DNA of 64,000 nucleotides from Actinoallomurus liliacearum. GTDB lineage: Bacteria > Actinomycetota > Actinomycetes > Streptosporangiales > Streptosporangiaceae. The stretch covers positions 62,001 to 126,000 of the forward strand of contig NZ_BAABHJ010000022.1 of assembly GCF_039542035.1 (NCBI RefSeq), given 5' to 3'. The notes under the pieces are model-generated. The model worked only from the letters and a program-made list of their open reading frames with translations, ran no database searches and was not told the origin of the DNA. Of this stretch, positions 16,137 through 24,763 are shown in pieces (within the stretch, counting starts at the first letter, position 1; the number at the start of each line of letters is the position of its first letter). Position numbers and translations under genes: made by a program.

Positions 16137-16182
16137 GTTCGGCCTCCATCGCCGATCCCGAGGTCCATTGCGTCGGTGTCGT

Positions 16183-17463
16183 TCAGCCCGAGGTGCTCAC
16201 GTCGCAGGCGGTGCCGTTGAGGGTGAACCCGGTCGGCGCCGCCGCGTTGCCGGTCTGGTTCGCCTGGAACCCGATGCCGGTCGAGGCGCCCGGCGCCAGG
16301 ACCGCGTTGTAGCTCAGGTTCTTGGCCGTGACCTGGCCGCTGCTGCCGCTGTAGGTGGCGTTCCACCCGGAGGTGATGGTCTGCCCGGACGGCAGCGTGA
16401 ACGCCAGAGACCAGCCGTTGATCGCCGAGCTGCCCGTATTGGCGATCGTGATGTTCTCGGTCATACCACCGGGCCATGAGCCGACCGTCGCGGTCACGCG
16501 ACAGGCGGACGACCCGCCCGTCCCGCCACCGGTACCTCCGCCACCGCCGTCACCGCCGTCCAGGCCGAAGAAGTGAATCGCGTAGGCGGCCATCCCCGGA
16601 TGCGGCAGGTCATGGCCCGCGCCCGCGATGGTGTAGGCCTCGACGTCCACGGTGCCGGAGGAGTCGGCGAACCGCCGCCGGGTCCACCCGGACTGCGGGG
16701 TGTCGATGGACGTGGGCGTCTGGCTCACCCCGAAGACGTTCGTCCACTCGTCCACCTCCTCCTGCAGCATCGAGTACGGCAGCACGGAGTCGGACGTGCC
16801 GTGCCACGCCTGCACCCGCGGCCGGGGACCGGTGTAGCCCGGGTAGGCGTTACGGACCATGTCGCCCCACTGCTGCGGCGTCTTGTCGCCGCACATGCCG
16901 CCGCCCGCCATGCATCCGTACGGGATGCCGGAGTACGGCGCGCCGGCCTTGAAGACGTCCGGATAGGTCGCGAGCAGGTTGTTGGTCTCCATGGCCCCCG
17001 AGGAGAAGCCGGTGGCGAACACGCGCTGCGGGTCGCCGCCGTAGTGCTGCTCCGCGTAGGTCACCATGTCGACGATCGAGACCGGATCACTGCCGCCGCC
17101 GTGGTGCAGGGCCGCGTCCGACCACACGTCGAAGCAGTTCGACATGCCGTTGGTGCTGTGCGACGCCTGCGGATAGATGACGATGAAGCCGTACCTGTCG
17201 GCCAGCGAGGCGAACTCGGTGCCCTGATAGAAGCCGGGCGCCCAGCCGTTACAGCCGTGCATCGCCACCAGGATGGCCGGGTGGGCGGGCACGCTGCCGG
17301 GGACGTAGACGTACATCTGCATGTTGCCGGGGTTGGCGCCGAAGTTCGACACCTGCGTCAGGGACGCCGCCGACGCTCGCGGCACGAGAGCCGTGACCGT
17401 GCACAGCGCCACGGCCAGTGCCGCGACGACGATGCCGGCGAGTGCCTTGATGAGCCGTCTCAC
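16183..17463 (-). CDS. Secreted CE1-like acetylxylan/feruloyl esterase with CBM2
   Basis: The 426-residue alpha/beta-hydrolase (PHB-depolymerase/CE1 esterase family) should remove acetyl or feruloyl groups from xylan. The nucleophile elbow is GFSSG (ATGFSSGAMETN); Asp in HGTSDSVLPY and His in GAGHDLPHPG complete the triad, and HGCNGW marks the oxyanion region. A Gly-rich linker joins it to a CBM2 (about 322-422, starting CRVTATVGSWPGG, ending FTLNGTACDV). The GTG start follows AAGGAGAGGAGCG; two earlier starts lack a ribosome-binding site. It lies 94 bp downstream of the fucosidase gene and 46 bp upstream of the GH10 xylanase. Acetyl-xylan esterase is favoured by context; feruloyl esterase cannot be excluded. 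Confidence 0.9.
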   Translation of the reverse strand: MRRLIKALAGIVVAALAVALCTVTALVPRASAASLTQVSNFGANPGNMQMYVYVPGSVPAHPAILVAMHGCNGWAPGFYQGTEFASLADRYGFIVIYPQASHSTNGMSNCFDVWSDAALHHGGGSDPVSIVDMVTYAEQHYGGDPQRVFATGFSSGAMETNNLLATYPDVFKAGAPYSGIPYGCMAGGGMCGDKTPQQWGDMVRNAYPGYTGPRPRVQAWHGTSDSVLPYSMLQEEVDEWTNVFGVSQTPTSIDTPQSGWTRRRFADSSGTVDVEAYTIAGAGHDLPHPGMAAYAIHFFGLDGGDGGGGGTGGGTGGSSACRVTATVGSWPGGMTENITIANTGSSAINGWSLAFTLPSGQTITSGWNATYSGSSGQVTAKNLSYNAVLAPGASTGIGFQANQTGNAAAPTGFTLNGTACDVSTSG

Positions 17464-17557
17464 CGCTCCTCTCCTTCTTCGCGGGCCCATGCGTGTTCCG
17501 CGATCGTGTCGTGGGAATTCGGGTGGTCGGGGGTGGATGGTCCGGTGCGGCCGGGGC

Positions 17558-19534
17558 TCAGACACCCGTGATGGTCCACTCGTTGTTGGTGCTCGAGTTC
17601 GGTGTCCACAGCACGGTGGTCGCGCCGGTCGTCGTGCTACCGGCGCCGTCCAGACCCGTACCGGTGCCGCGGTTGATGATCTGATAGCGGCCGTTGCCGA
17701 CGTCGTTCAGCCGCCACTGCTGGTTGTTGCCGCCGTTCCAGGCCGCCTGCAGGCAGCTCGCGCCGTTGGCGGTGTTGCCCCAGCTGTCGGCCACCATCCC
17801 GTTGGTACGGTTGACGATGCGGTAGTAGCCGTTGCCCAGGTCAACCAGCTGCCACTGCAGGTTGGTGGACCCGTCGTAGCTCCACTGCTTGAGCACCGAC
17901 CCGGACGAGACGTTGCCGCCGCTGTCGAGGACCAGGCCGCTGGTCACATTGGCGATCTTCACCCAGCCCGTGGTGGTGCCGCCGCCCAGGGCGGGGATCT
18001 GGCCGGAGAAGGTGAGCTTCACGACGTACGCCAGCGCGCTGAAGGGGGCGCTCGACGACGGCAGCGAGATGTGCAGCCCGGCGCCGTCCTGGCTGCGGTT
18101 CGGCAGGTTGACGTACGAGCCGGCGGTCTGGTCGAGGAGCTGGACCGAGGTGAGGCTGCTCAGGTTGATCTGACCGGAGTTCAGGGTCGTGATGGTGAGG
18201 GTGCTGCCCGGCCAGCCCAGCGCGGTCGCGTACAGCACCGTGTTGTCCTTGCTGCGGGTGAACCGGATGTCCTGAGCGGTTCCCTCCCGCGGCGTGGTGA
18301 AGGAGCCGCCGCCCATCTGCGTCGGCCCCTCGCCGAAGGACGCCCAGGCGCGGGTGGCGTAGACGGACTCGCCGAACCGCTTGAGGTAGTCCCCCATTCC
18401 CTGCAGGATCGCCTGCTGCCCCACCGGGATGGTGCCGTCGGCCATCGGGGCGATGTTGAGCACCATGGTGCCGTTCTTGCTGACCCGGTCGATCAGCGCG
18501 TGCATCATGGCCTTGGTCGAGTAGTAGCCGATGCCGACCGTGTAGCACCAGCTCGAGCTGGAGACGCTGTCGTCGGTCTGCCAGTAGGGCGTCTGAATGC
18601 CGGCCGGACCGCCGCGTTCGAAGTCGTAGACCTCGCCCTTGTTGTCGAAGCCGTCCTTGTAGGTGGCCACGACGTCCTTGTTCCAGGCGACCGCCTGGTT
18701 GTAGTAGTACGCGAGGAACTGCAGCCGCAGCGGCTCCTGGACCAGGTTCAGGTCGAAGTCCTGGTAGATGATGTCGGGCTGGTAGCCGTCGATGACCTCC
18801 TTGAGCTTGTCGTACCACAGCTGGTTCTCTGCGGCCGACCCGAGCTGGCCGTACAGCTTCTTGAGTGTGGTCGTCGTCTGCGCCGGGACGTGGTCGTAAT
18901 AGCCGTTGAAGTGGTACGCGTGGTGAAGGGACACGTACAGCTTCAGGCCCTTGGACCGGATCGCGTCGGCGTGCTGCCGCAGCAGGTCGAGCCGGGGCCC
19001 GGTGGTGACGGAGTTCCACTCGTTGGCGGTGCTGTTCCACATCGAGTAGCCGTCGTGGTGCTCGGCGACCGGCCCGGCGAACTTCGCGCCCGCGTCGGCG
19101 AACAGCTGCGCCCACGCGTTCGGGTCCCAGTTGCCGCCCGCCGATTTCTGCTTCGGGGCGAACTGGACCCAGTTGCCGGCCTTGTCGCGGGCGCCGTTGA
19201 TGAAGTTGTGGTAGGGCCATGCCGACGGATCGCCGTACACGCTCTTGTGGTGGTTGTTCTCGGCGGATCCGCTGATGTACATGTTCCGCGGATACCACTC
19301 GTTACCGAACGCGGGAACGCTGAACACACCCCAGTGGTAGTAGATGCCGAACTTGGCGTCCTGGTACCACTCGGGAGCCGGCGGGTGCTGATCGACCGAC
19401 GACCAGCTCGCCGTGTAACCACTCGGGCCGGTGGTGGCTCCGGCGGTACGGAATCCCAGCAGGCCGGCGACGACGGTGGCGCCGGCCGTGGTGAGCAGGC
19501 GCCGGCGGCTCAATTGGAACTGGTACGGAGGCAT
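17558..19534 (-). CDS. Secreted GH29 alpha-L-fucosidase with CBM13, Tat-type signal
   Basis: The 658-residue enzyme is predicted to release alpha-linked L-fucose. Residues 1-33 are a twin-arginine signal (SRRRLLTTAGAT), so it probably folds before export. The GH29 domain begins EWYQDAKFGIYYHWGVFS, has the conserved EHHDGYSMWNS (about 158-168) and the nucleophile Asp259 in PDIIYQDFD, followed by a beta-sandwich domain. Residues about 520-658 are a trefoil with three QW-type repeats (NLQWQL, NNQQWRL, NNEWTI). The start follows AAAGG. It heads the fucosidase-esterase-xylanase-arabinofuranosidase series; the hairpin at 19596-19630 separates it from the third xylanase, implying its own promoter in about 60 bp. 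Released fucose could feed the pathway at 31.8-42.7 kb. Confidence 0.9.
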   Translation of the reverse strand: MPPYQFQLSRRRLLTTAGATVVAGLLGFRTAGATTGPSGYTASWSSVDQHPPAPEWYQDAKFGIYYHWGVFSVPAFGNEWYPRNMYISGSAENNHHKSVYGDPSAWPYHNFINGARDKAGNWVQFAPKQKSAGGNWDPNAWAQLFADAGAKFAGPVAEHHDGYSMWNSTANEWNSVTTGPRLDLLRQHADAIRSKGLKLYVSLHHAYHFNGYYDHVPAQTTTTLKKLYGQLGSAAENQLWYDKLKEVIDGYQPDIIYQDFDLNLVQEPLRLQFLAYYYNQAVAWNKDVVATYKDGFDNKGEVYDFERGGPAGIQTPYWQTDDSVSSSSWCYTVGIGYYSTKAMMHALIDRVSKNGTMVLNIAPMADGTIPVGQQAILQGMGDYLKRFGESVYATRAWASFGEGPTQMGGGSFTTPREGTAQDIRFTRSKDNTVLYATALGWPGSTLTITTLNSGQINLSSLTSVQLLDQTAGSYVNLPNRSQDGAGLHISLPSSSAPFSALAYVVKLTFSGQIPALGGGTTTGWVKIANVTSGLVLDSGGNVSSGSVLKQWSYDGSTNLQWQLVDLGNGYYRIVNRTNGMVADSWGNTANGASCLQAAWNGGNNQQWRLNDVGNGRYQIINRGTGTGLDGAGSTTTGATTVLWTPNSSTNNEWTITGV

Positions 19535-19595
19535 GACGGGGACCTTTCGGCGGGGGGCGCACCTCGAGATGATGCGCGGCCGGCGGAGCGAGGGA

Positions 19596-19630
19596 CCGGG
19601 CCGGACGCGTCGCGCACGCGTCCGGCCCGG
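19596..19630 (-). terminator. Hairpin terminator of the third GH10 gene
   Basis: A perfect 15-bp stem (CCGGGCCGGACGCGT / ACGCGTCCGGCCCGG) with loop CGCGC lies 26 bp past the xylanase stop, before the fucosidase gene. Confidence 0.7.
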
Positions 19631-19656
19631 CATGGGCGGCGCCTGCGGCCGGGTGA

Positions 19657-21072
19657 TCAGCCGGTGGTGCAGGCGATGCCGTTGAGCGCGAAGTTCGAGG
19701 GCACCGGGTTGCTGCCGTTCCAGGACCCGTTGAACCCGAAGCTCGTGCTGCCGTTGGTGGGGATCGAGCCGTTGTAGTCGACGTTGCGGGCGGTCACGTT
19801 CGCCCCGCTCTGGGTCACGGCGGCGTTCCACGCCTGGGTGATCTGCTGTCCCGCCCCGAACGACCAGGTCAGTGTCCAGCTCGAGACGGAACCGCCCAGG
19901 TTGGTCACGGTGACGTTCGTGCCGAACCCGCCGGTCCACTGCGAGGCGATCGTGTACTTGACCGAGCACCCGCCGTTCCCCGGCGGTGTGGGCGTCGGCG
20001 TGGGAGTTGGCGTGGGCGTGGGCGTGGGCGTGGATGAACCTCCACCGCCGTACGGGACGCCGCTGCCGAGCGCGGACAGGACCGCCTCGTAGGCGGCCTT
20101 CTTGTTGCCGTTCGCGTCGAACAGCAGCGGGTTCTCACCACTGCGCCAGGAGTCGCTGTCGCGGATTCCCCACACGGTGATGCCCGCGCAGCGGGAGACG
20201 TTCACGCATGCCCTGACCGTGTTGCCGTACGCGGTCGACGGCGCCTGGGCGATGTCGAGCTCGGTGAGCTGGACGTCGACGCCGAGGGCGGCGAAGTTCG
20301 ACAGCGTGGTCTGGAAGCTCGCCGGAGGTCCGCCGGAACCGAAGTGACTCTGGAAGCCGACGCAGTCGATCGGGACGCCGCGGGACTTGAAGTCCTTGAC
20401 CATGGCGTAGACACCCTGGGTCTTGGCGTCGCTCCAGTTCTCGATGTTGTAGTCGTTGTAACAGAGCTTGGCGCTCGGGTCGGCGGCCCGCGCGGTACGG
20501 AACGCCTCTTCGATGAAGCCGTTGCCCAGGACGTTCTGGAACACCGAGCTGCGGTGCTGGGTGCTGCCGTCGGCGAACGCCTCATTCACCACGTCCCAGG
20601 CGTAGATCTTGCCCTTGAAGTGGGTCATCTCGGTCGTGATGTGGTTGTCCATCACGCTGCGCAGCGTATTGGCGTCGGTGATGCCGCTGACCCAGCCGGG
20701 GAGCTGGGAGTGCCAGACCAGGGTGTGGCCCCTCATGCGCTGCCCGTGCGCCAGGGCGTGGTTGACGATCTGGTCGGCCGGGCCGAAGTTGAACGAGCCG
20801 CGGGACGGTTCGGTGGTGTCCCACTTCATCTCGTTCTCCGGGGTGATCATGTTGAATTCCCGGTCAAGAATCGTCGAGTACGTCGAGTCCCCGAGCTTGC
20901 CGGCGGCCACGGCGGTACCGAAGTAACGCCCGGACTGGGCCGCCTGCGCTCCGAGGGTGCTCGCGGCCTGCGCGGAACCGGGCACCAGCGTTGCGGCCCC
21001 GGCGACCACGGCGGCGGCCGACAGCGCCGAGACCAGCCCCCGCACCCGGCGAGGCCGGATCGAAGATTTCAT
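19657..21072 (-). CDS. Secreted GH10 xylanase (third copy) with CBM2
   Basis: The 471-residue xylanase has a signal peptide (1-36, SAQAA), a GH10 barrel (37-340) with acid/base Glu164 (WDVVNEAF) and nucleophile Glu271 (LTELDIAQ), a long Pro-Thr linker and a C-terminal CBM2 (about 372-471, CSVKYTIASQW to FALNGIACTTG). The catalytic domain is much closer to that of the first GH10 gene (shared GVPIDCVGFQSHF and CYNDYNIENW) than to the second, so these two share a recent ancestor but have swapped binding modules. The ATG follows AGGGAGAATC; the upstream extension has no signal-peptide character. The linker is encoded by a GTGGGC-type microsatellite. Confidence 0.95.
   Translation of the reverse strand: MKSSIRPRRVRGLVSALSAAAVVAGAATLVPGSAQAASTLGAQAAQSGRYFGTAVAAGKLGDSTYSTILDREFNMITPENEMKWDTTEPSRGSFNFGPADQIVNHALAHGQRMRGHTLVWHSQLPGWVSGITDANTLRSVMDNHITTEMTHFKGKIYAWDVVNEAFADGSTQHRSSVFQNVLGNGFIEEAFRTARAADPSAKLCYNDYNIENWSDAKTQGVYAMVKDFKSRGVPIDCVGFQSHFGSGGPPASFQTTLSNFAALGVDVQLTELDIAQAPSTAYGNTVRACVNVSRCAGITVWGIRDSDSWRSGENPLLFDANGNKKAAYEAVLSALGSGVPYGGGGSSTPTPTPTPTPTPTPTPPGNGGCSVKYTIASQWTGGFGTNVTVTNLGGSVSSWTLTWSFGAGQQITQAWNAAVTQSGANVTARNVDYNGSIPTNGSTSFGFNGSWNGSNPVPSNFALNGIACTTG
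19985..20034. repeat. Hexanucleotide microsatellite coding for a Pro-Thr linker
   Basis: About eight tandem GGCGTG-like units (with a few variants) encode the (PT)n linker of the third GH10 xylanase. Unit gain or loss keeps the reading frame and would change only the linker length. Confidence 0.8.
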
Positions 21073-21164
21073 GATTCTCCCTGCCACATCAGGTGGCCGC
21101 GCCGTTCTGTTGCCACGGCGAGTAGAGGTCCGCGCATCGGCTGCTTCCCACCTCTCTGGGTTCG

Positions 21165-21189
21165 ATATCTCGAACAAGGTGCGAGATAT
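21165..21189. promoter_or_regulatory. Inverted repeat ATATCTCG-N9-CGAGATAT upstream of GH10
   Basis: Perfect 8-bp arms about 95-117 bp upstream of the third GH10 start, in an otherwise AT-richer patch. It may be an operator or part of the 5' untranslated region. A weak relative of the LacI palindrome (CGAATCGTTGCG, 21263-21274) lies further upstream. No gene was found in 21073-21525. Confidence 0.35.
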
Positions 21190-21420
21190 TGGACTGAAGA
21201 TTCAGCCGGGAGTATCCGGGCTGTAGCCGCGAAGTCAAGGCGTCTGACATTCGCGCGTGCCGGCGAATCGTTGCGGCGCTGACAGCGGCGGCTCCAGCCT
21301 GGGGGACGTATGAAAACAGCTGAAAGTAACGCGGCAATGCACGTGCCGCGCGTTTCACCGAGACGGGTAAGTCGGCACCGGCGAATGATGTCCTTTTCCA
21401 TCGCCGGATGGCAGCATCGA

Positions 21421-21454
21421 AGAGCCCTCGACGTTGGTGAACCTCGAGGGCTCT
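21421..21454 (-). terminator. Terminator of the second GH54-type gene
   Basis: A perfect 11-bp stem (AGAGCCCTCGA / TCGAGGGCTCT) with a 12-nt loop is followed, on the minus strand, by a T-containing run. It lies 72 bp after the arabinofuranosidase stop. Confidence 0.7.
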
Positions 21455-21525
21455 CCTCTTGGTCAGCCGCTCCGTCTCCTCCAGATTCGGTCGGCTGCCT
21501 TCAGCGGCGTACCCGAATGATCCCG

Positions 21526-23052
21526 TCAGCGGGGGGTGAAGTCCTGGTTGGTTCCGGCCGCGTTCTTGCACGGCCACTGGTCCAACTGCTGGCCCAGGTT
21601 GCTGCCGGCACCATAGACGTCCAGGCACAGCCCACTACCCGCGTTCTGGAACGCGAACGACCCATCGGACTGGGGAACCGGCTTCCACATCGTGCCCGCC
21701 GCACCACTCCGCGCCTGCTGCACGATGTCCGGACTCCCCTGCCCCGTCGAGCCGTTCACCACCCCGACCACCTGACCGGAGTTCTGCGCCTGCAACTCCC
21801 CGAAACCGTTCGACCCCGGCAGGAACTGGAACTGCTGATTCGACTGCCCGTTACACGTCCACTGATCGATCGCCGCACCCGCAGCCGAACTATTGCCGTA
21901 CACATCCAGGCACAACCCGTCATTGCCGACCACCAACTGGTGATAACCACCCGGGAAACCACCCGTGCCACCACCCGCTCCATAACCAGCGGCCGTGATA
22001 CTCGCCTGCACCGCGTTCTCCGTCGCGTCAGACGGATAACCCGAAGTCATCGCACCCTCGAAGAACTCGCCCTGGCCGCTGGGGCTGTTGTCACCACCGG
22101 TGCCCAGCAGGATCGAACTGTCCGTGCGCATCGGCGAGTAGCCGTTGGGCAGCGGACCCGAGTACGGGGTCGTCAGACCGCCGCTGGTGGCGTTGCCGTA
22201 TTTCAGGGTGAAGTTACTGGTGCCGTTGTTCTTCTCCCACGCGCTTACGAAGGGGAAGTGCACCCCGCTGTTGTTCGGGTCGTGGTTGGAGCCGGTACCG
22301 GTGTGGTACATGCCGTTCTCCAGGTCGGCCTCCACCCACGGGCCGCTACCGGTGCACCCGCCGAACCAGCACGCGGTGCCCCAGTAGATCGCGTTCATGG
22401 TGGCGTTTCCGGTGTCGGTGTGGGAGTTCTCGCCGCTGCCGTAGTCGAAGCAGCACCACTGGTTCACGTAGTTCGACGAGGTCACCATGTAGATGCCCGC
22501 CGGCTGCGAACCGGTGGGCACCCCCTTGGCGTGGTCGACGCGGTAGCCGGTGCCGGGCGTGGACTTGATCCCGTACGCCGGGTGGCCGGCCACGGTGATC
22601 GGGAGCGCCATGGCGTCCGCCCCGATGTCCGCGCCGTTGGGGCCGGGGCCCTTCCAGTAGCCGCCCCAGGAGATCGGCAGGTCGTTGTGGTTCGCCGTCT
22701 GGTCATAGATCTTCGTGATCGTGCAGGACGTGCCCGCGCAGAACGACGCTTGTGGGGCGGCGTCCACGTACCCGCCCGCGGACAGCAGGCCGATGTCGAG
22801 GTACTTCTGGTCGGACTTGCGCTGTATCTGGTACAGCGGCCCGTTGTAGGAGGAGAACAGCGCGCGGGTCGTACTGTGCGCGGCGACACACGGCGTGCCC
22901 CCGGCCGCGTAGATGTCGCACGGAAGCGACGCCGCGGAGGCCGTGTTGACGGCGGCCTGGGTACCGAGGGCGAGCACGGCCGCCGCCACGGCCAGCAGGC
23001 AGGCGGCGAGCAGCCGCCCCGCCCAAGGTAGGCCTTTGGGAACTGGGAACAT
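21526..23052 (-). CDS. Secreted GH54-type alpha-L-arabinofuranosidase (paralogue) with CBM13-like domain
   Basis: The 508-residue enzyme has the same architecture as the one at 13078-14622: a signal peptide to about TASA, the fingerprint PCDIYAAGGTPCVAAHST, the nucleophile motif CCFDYGSGE, the acid/base Asp in GTGGDNS, the FFEGAMTSGYPSDAT block, then a lectin-like domain with two CLDVYG repeats. The GGDNS motif keeps the canonical residues, whereas the paralogue has GGDCC. It stands alone between a terminator and a 488-bp gap shared with the divergent LacI gene. That gap holds a perfect TCGAATCGATTCGA palindrome, so LacI control is likely. The C-terminal third shows more T and G at third codon positions than the catalytic part. 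The upstream ribosome-binding site is GGAGGTTCGTC. Confidence 0.92.
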   Translation of the reverse strand: MFPVPKGLPWAGRLLAACLLAVAAAVLALGTQAAVNTASAASLPCDIYAAGGTPCVAAHSTTRALFSSYNGPLYQIQRKSDQKYLDIGLLSAGGYVDAAPQASFCAGTSCTITKIYDQTANHNDLPISWGGYWKGPGPNGADIGADAMALPITVAGHPAYGIKSTPGTGYRVDHAKGVPTGSQPAGIYMVTSSNYVNQWCCFDYGSGENSHTDTGNATMNAIYWGTACWFGGCTGSGPWVEADLENGMYHTGTGSNHDPNNSGVHFPFVSAWEKNNGTSNFTLKYGNATSGGLTTPYSGPLPNGYSPMRTDSSILLGTGGDNSPSGQGEFFEGAMTSGYPSDATENAVQASITAAGYGAGGGTGGFPGGYHQLVVGNDGLCLDVYGNSSAAGAAIDQWTCNGQSNQQFQFLPGSNGFGELQAQNSGQVVGVVNGSTGQGSPDIVQQARSGAAGTMWKPVPQSDGSFAFQNAGSGLCLDVYGAGSNLGQQLDQWPCKNAAGTNQDFTPR

Positions 23053-23161
23053 GACGAACCTCCGTCATCCTGCGACTGCGACGATCCCGTCAGCCGCCGC
23101 GACGAGGTTTCACTGTCGGATCAGGCCATCCGAACGTGAACGACGAAGTTTCGGCGGCCAG

Positions 23162-23175
23162 TCGAATCGATTCGA
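23162..23175. promoter_or_regulatory. LacI-type operator (site 1) TCGAATCGATTCGA
   Basis: A perfect 14-bp palindrome about 110 bp upstream of the arabinofuranosidase start. Its core CGAATCGATTCG recurs at 24692 and, with one change, at 23449 and 24610. A related CGAAGTTTCG (23144-23153) is adjacent. Confidence 0.65.
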
Positions 23176-23404
23176 ACAAGCCGCTGGGATGCTATGGCCG
23201 GGCTTCGGCGAGGTCAACGTCCGACCGCGAGCCGCCGACGACCGCGACGAGCAGGCCGAGTTCGCCCTGCTCCCGGAGCCCTCCGCGGCCATCGGCGCCC
23301 ACCGGGCTTTCAAAGGCTTTCATCGGCCCGGCCTTACGCCGCGGATCGCTCCGGTGCGCGTGAGCGGCGAAGGGCCGACCGGCCGTGACGCACGGCCGAC
23401 GACG

Positions 23405-23434
23405 TTGCTCGCCAAGAAGTGGGATGACTACACT
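23405..23434 (+). promoter_or_regulatory. Putative promoter of the LacI gene
   Basis: TTGCTC, an 18-bp spacer and TACACT, with the LacI-type operator starting 14 bp after the -10 box. Confidence 0.4.
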
Positions 23435-23448
23435 TCATGGAAAGTAGG

Positions 23449-23460
23449 CGAAACGATTCG
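23449..23460. promoter_or_regulatory. LacI-type operator (site 2) CGAAACGATTCG
   Basis: One base away from the perfect palindrome of site 1. It lies 81-92 bp upstream of the LacI start, just after the proposed transcription start, so autorepression is likely. Confidence 0.6.
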
Positions 23461-23540
23461 ACTCGCTACCCTCATGCCGTCGAATGAGCCGGTCGGCTGG
23501 ACGACCTGTGCCGACCGTGCCGGTGCCGCGAAGGAGCTCG

Positions 23541-24557
23541 ATGAACATCGGGGAGATCGCCCGCCGCTCCGGAGTGTCGCGCAGCACCGTGTCGTACGCG
23601 CTCAGCGGCAAGCGTGCCGTGTCCGAGGCGACCCGGCAACGCATCCAGGCGGTCATCGACGAGCTGGGCTATCGCCCGAACGCCGCCGCCCGGGCGCTGA
23701 AGGAGGGCCGCACCCGCACGCTCGGACTGGTAGTCCCACCCACCCGGCGACGGTTGACGTTCATGCAACTGGAGTTCGTCGCCAGCGTCATGGAGGCCGC
23801 CGACCGCGCCGACCTCGACCTGCTGCTCTCGCCGTCCCGCGACGACCACGACCGTTCCTTCGAGCGGATCGTCGGCGGCCGCCGGGTGGACGGCCTGATC
23901 CTCATGGAGATCCGCCTGGACGACCCCCGCGTCACACGGCTGCAGGGTCTGCGGTTGCCGTTCGTGACCATCGGCCGCACCGCGCGGCCACAGGGGACGT
24001 GCTGGATCGACGTGGACTACGCGACACTCATCGACCGGTGCGTGAACCACCTGGCCGATCTCGGGCACCGCCACATCGCGCTGATCAACCGCTCGGCCGA
24101 GCTCATCGCCTCCGGCTACGGCCCCGCGCACCGGGCTCGCGAGGGATTCGCCGATGCCGTCGCCCGCCGCGGCGTCGAAGGGGTCGAGTTCTGCTGCGCC
24201 GATGATGCGGCTGCGGGCGAGACGTGCGTTCAGGAGATCCTCCGCGCCCATCCCGAGGTCACCGCGATAACTACGATCAACGAGGCAGCCCTACCCGGCA
24301 TCCAGCGGGCACTCGAGGATGCGGGGCTGAACATCCCGGCCCGGTTCTCCGTCGCCGGCGTCGCCGCGCGGTACTGGGCCGAGCAGTTCCATCCTCAGCT
24401 CACCGCGGCCGACGTGCCCGCGGTGGACATGGGCGCGACCGCCGTCGACTTCCTCGTCGAACGCGTCACCGACCCGGACGCACCGCCCAGGCAGCACCTG
24501 TTCGTTCCGCCGATCTCGCTGCGGAACAGCACCGGGCCGGCACCCGCGCCGCGCTGA
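23541..24557 (+). CDS. LacI-family transcriptional regulator
   Basis: The 338-residue regulator has a LacI helix-turn-helix at the N-terminus (MNIGEIARRSGVSRSTVSYA, then LSGKRAVSEATRQRI), a hinge helix region (GYRPNAAARAL) and a two-lobed periplasmic-binding-like sugar domain (RTLGLVVPP to FVPPISLRNS). The ATG is chosen because AAGGAG lies 4-5 nt upstream; an earlier start at 23484 would precede the usual DNA-binding domain. Four CGAAnCGATTCG palindromes flank this gene, upstream of itself, of the arabinofuranosidase and of the beta-helix gene, so it probably represses all three until an arabino- or galacto-oligosaccharide signal binds. Confidence 0.93.
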   Translation: MNIGEIARRSGVSRSTVSYALSGKRAVSEATRQRIQAVIDELGYRPNAAARALKEGRTRTLGLVVPPTRRRLTFMQLEFVASVMEAADRADLDLLLSPSRDDHDRSFERIVGGRRVDGLILMEIRLDDPRVTRLQGLRLPFVTIGRTARPQGTCWIDVDYATLIDRCVNHLADLGHRHIALINRSAELIASGYGPAHRAREGFADAVARRGVEGVEFCCADDAAAGETCVQEILRAHPEVTAITTINEAALPGIQRALEDAGLNIPARFSVAGVAARYWAEQFHPQLTAADVPAVDMGATAVDFLVERVTDPDAPPRQHLFVPPISLRNSTGPAPAPR

Positions 24558-24609
24558 GCGCCCGGGCACGCTGAGCACCCAGGGCGTGCCGAACGCCCAG
24601 AGCGTGCTG

Positions 24610-24621
24610 CGAACCGATTCG
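24610..24621. promoter_or_regulatory. LacI-type operator (site 3) CGAACCGATTCG
   Basis: Single-base variant of the core palindrome, 20 bp upstream of the proposed -35 box of the beta-helix gene. Confidence 0.6.
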
Positions 24622-24640
24622 AAAGTGCGGATGAAAGACA

Positions 24641-24669
24641 TTGACCCGCTTGATCACCGGTCATACCAT
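24641..24669 (+). promoter_or_regulatory. Putative promoter of the beta-helix/GH59 genes
   Basis: TTGACC, a 17-bp spacer and TACCAT, bracketed by LacI-type operator sites 3 and 4. Confidence 0.5.
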
Positions 24670-24691
24670 CCGCTCGAAACCCGTCGGTTAG

Positions 24692-24703
24692 CGAATCGAT
24701 TCG
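24692..24703. promoter_or_regulatory. LacI-type operator (site 4) CGAATCGATTCG
   Basis: Perfect palindrome about 23 bp downstream of the proposed -10 box and 61 bp upstream of the start codon, a position suited to repression. Confidence 0.65.
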
Positions 24704-24763
24704 ACAGATCGGCCGCCGACGGCCACCCGCAATGCCCGTCACCGTCCCGAGAGGCATCGCGTC

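Noticed and set aside
17321..19777. Plus-strand open frame of 818 codons
   Set aside because: It is antisense to the GH29 fucosidase gene, is made of Val/Arg/Gly/His-rich low-complexity sequence, has no recognisable domain, and follows from the third-position GC bias.
19985..20034. Tandem repeat considered as a CRISPR-like array
   Set aside because: Units are contiguous 6-mers without spacers and encode a Pro-Thr linker.
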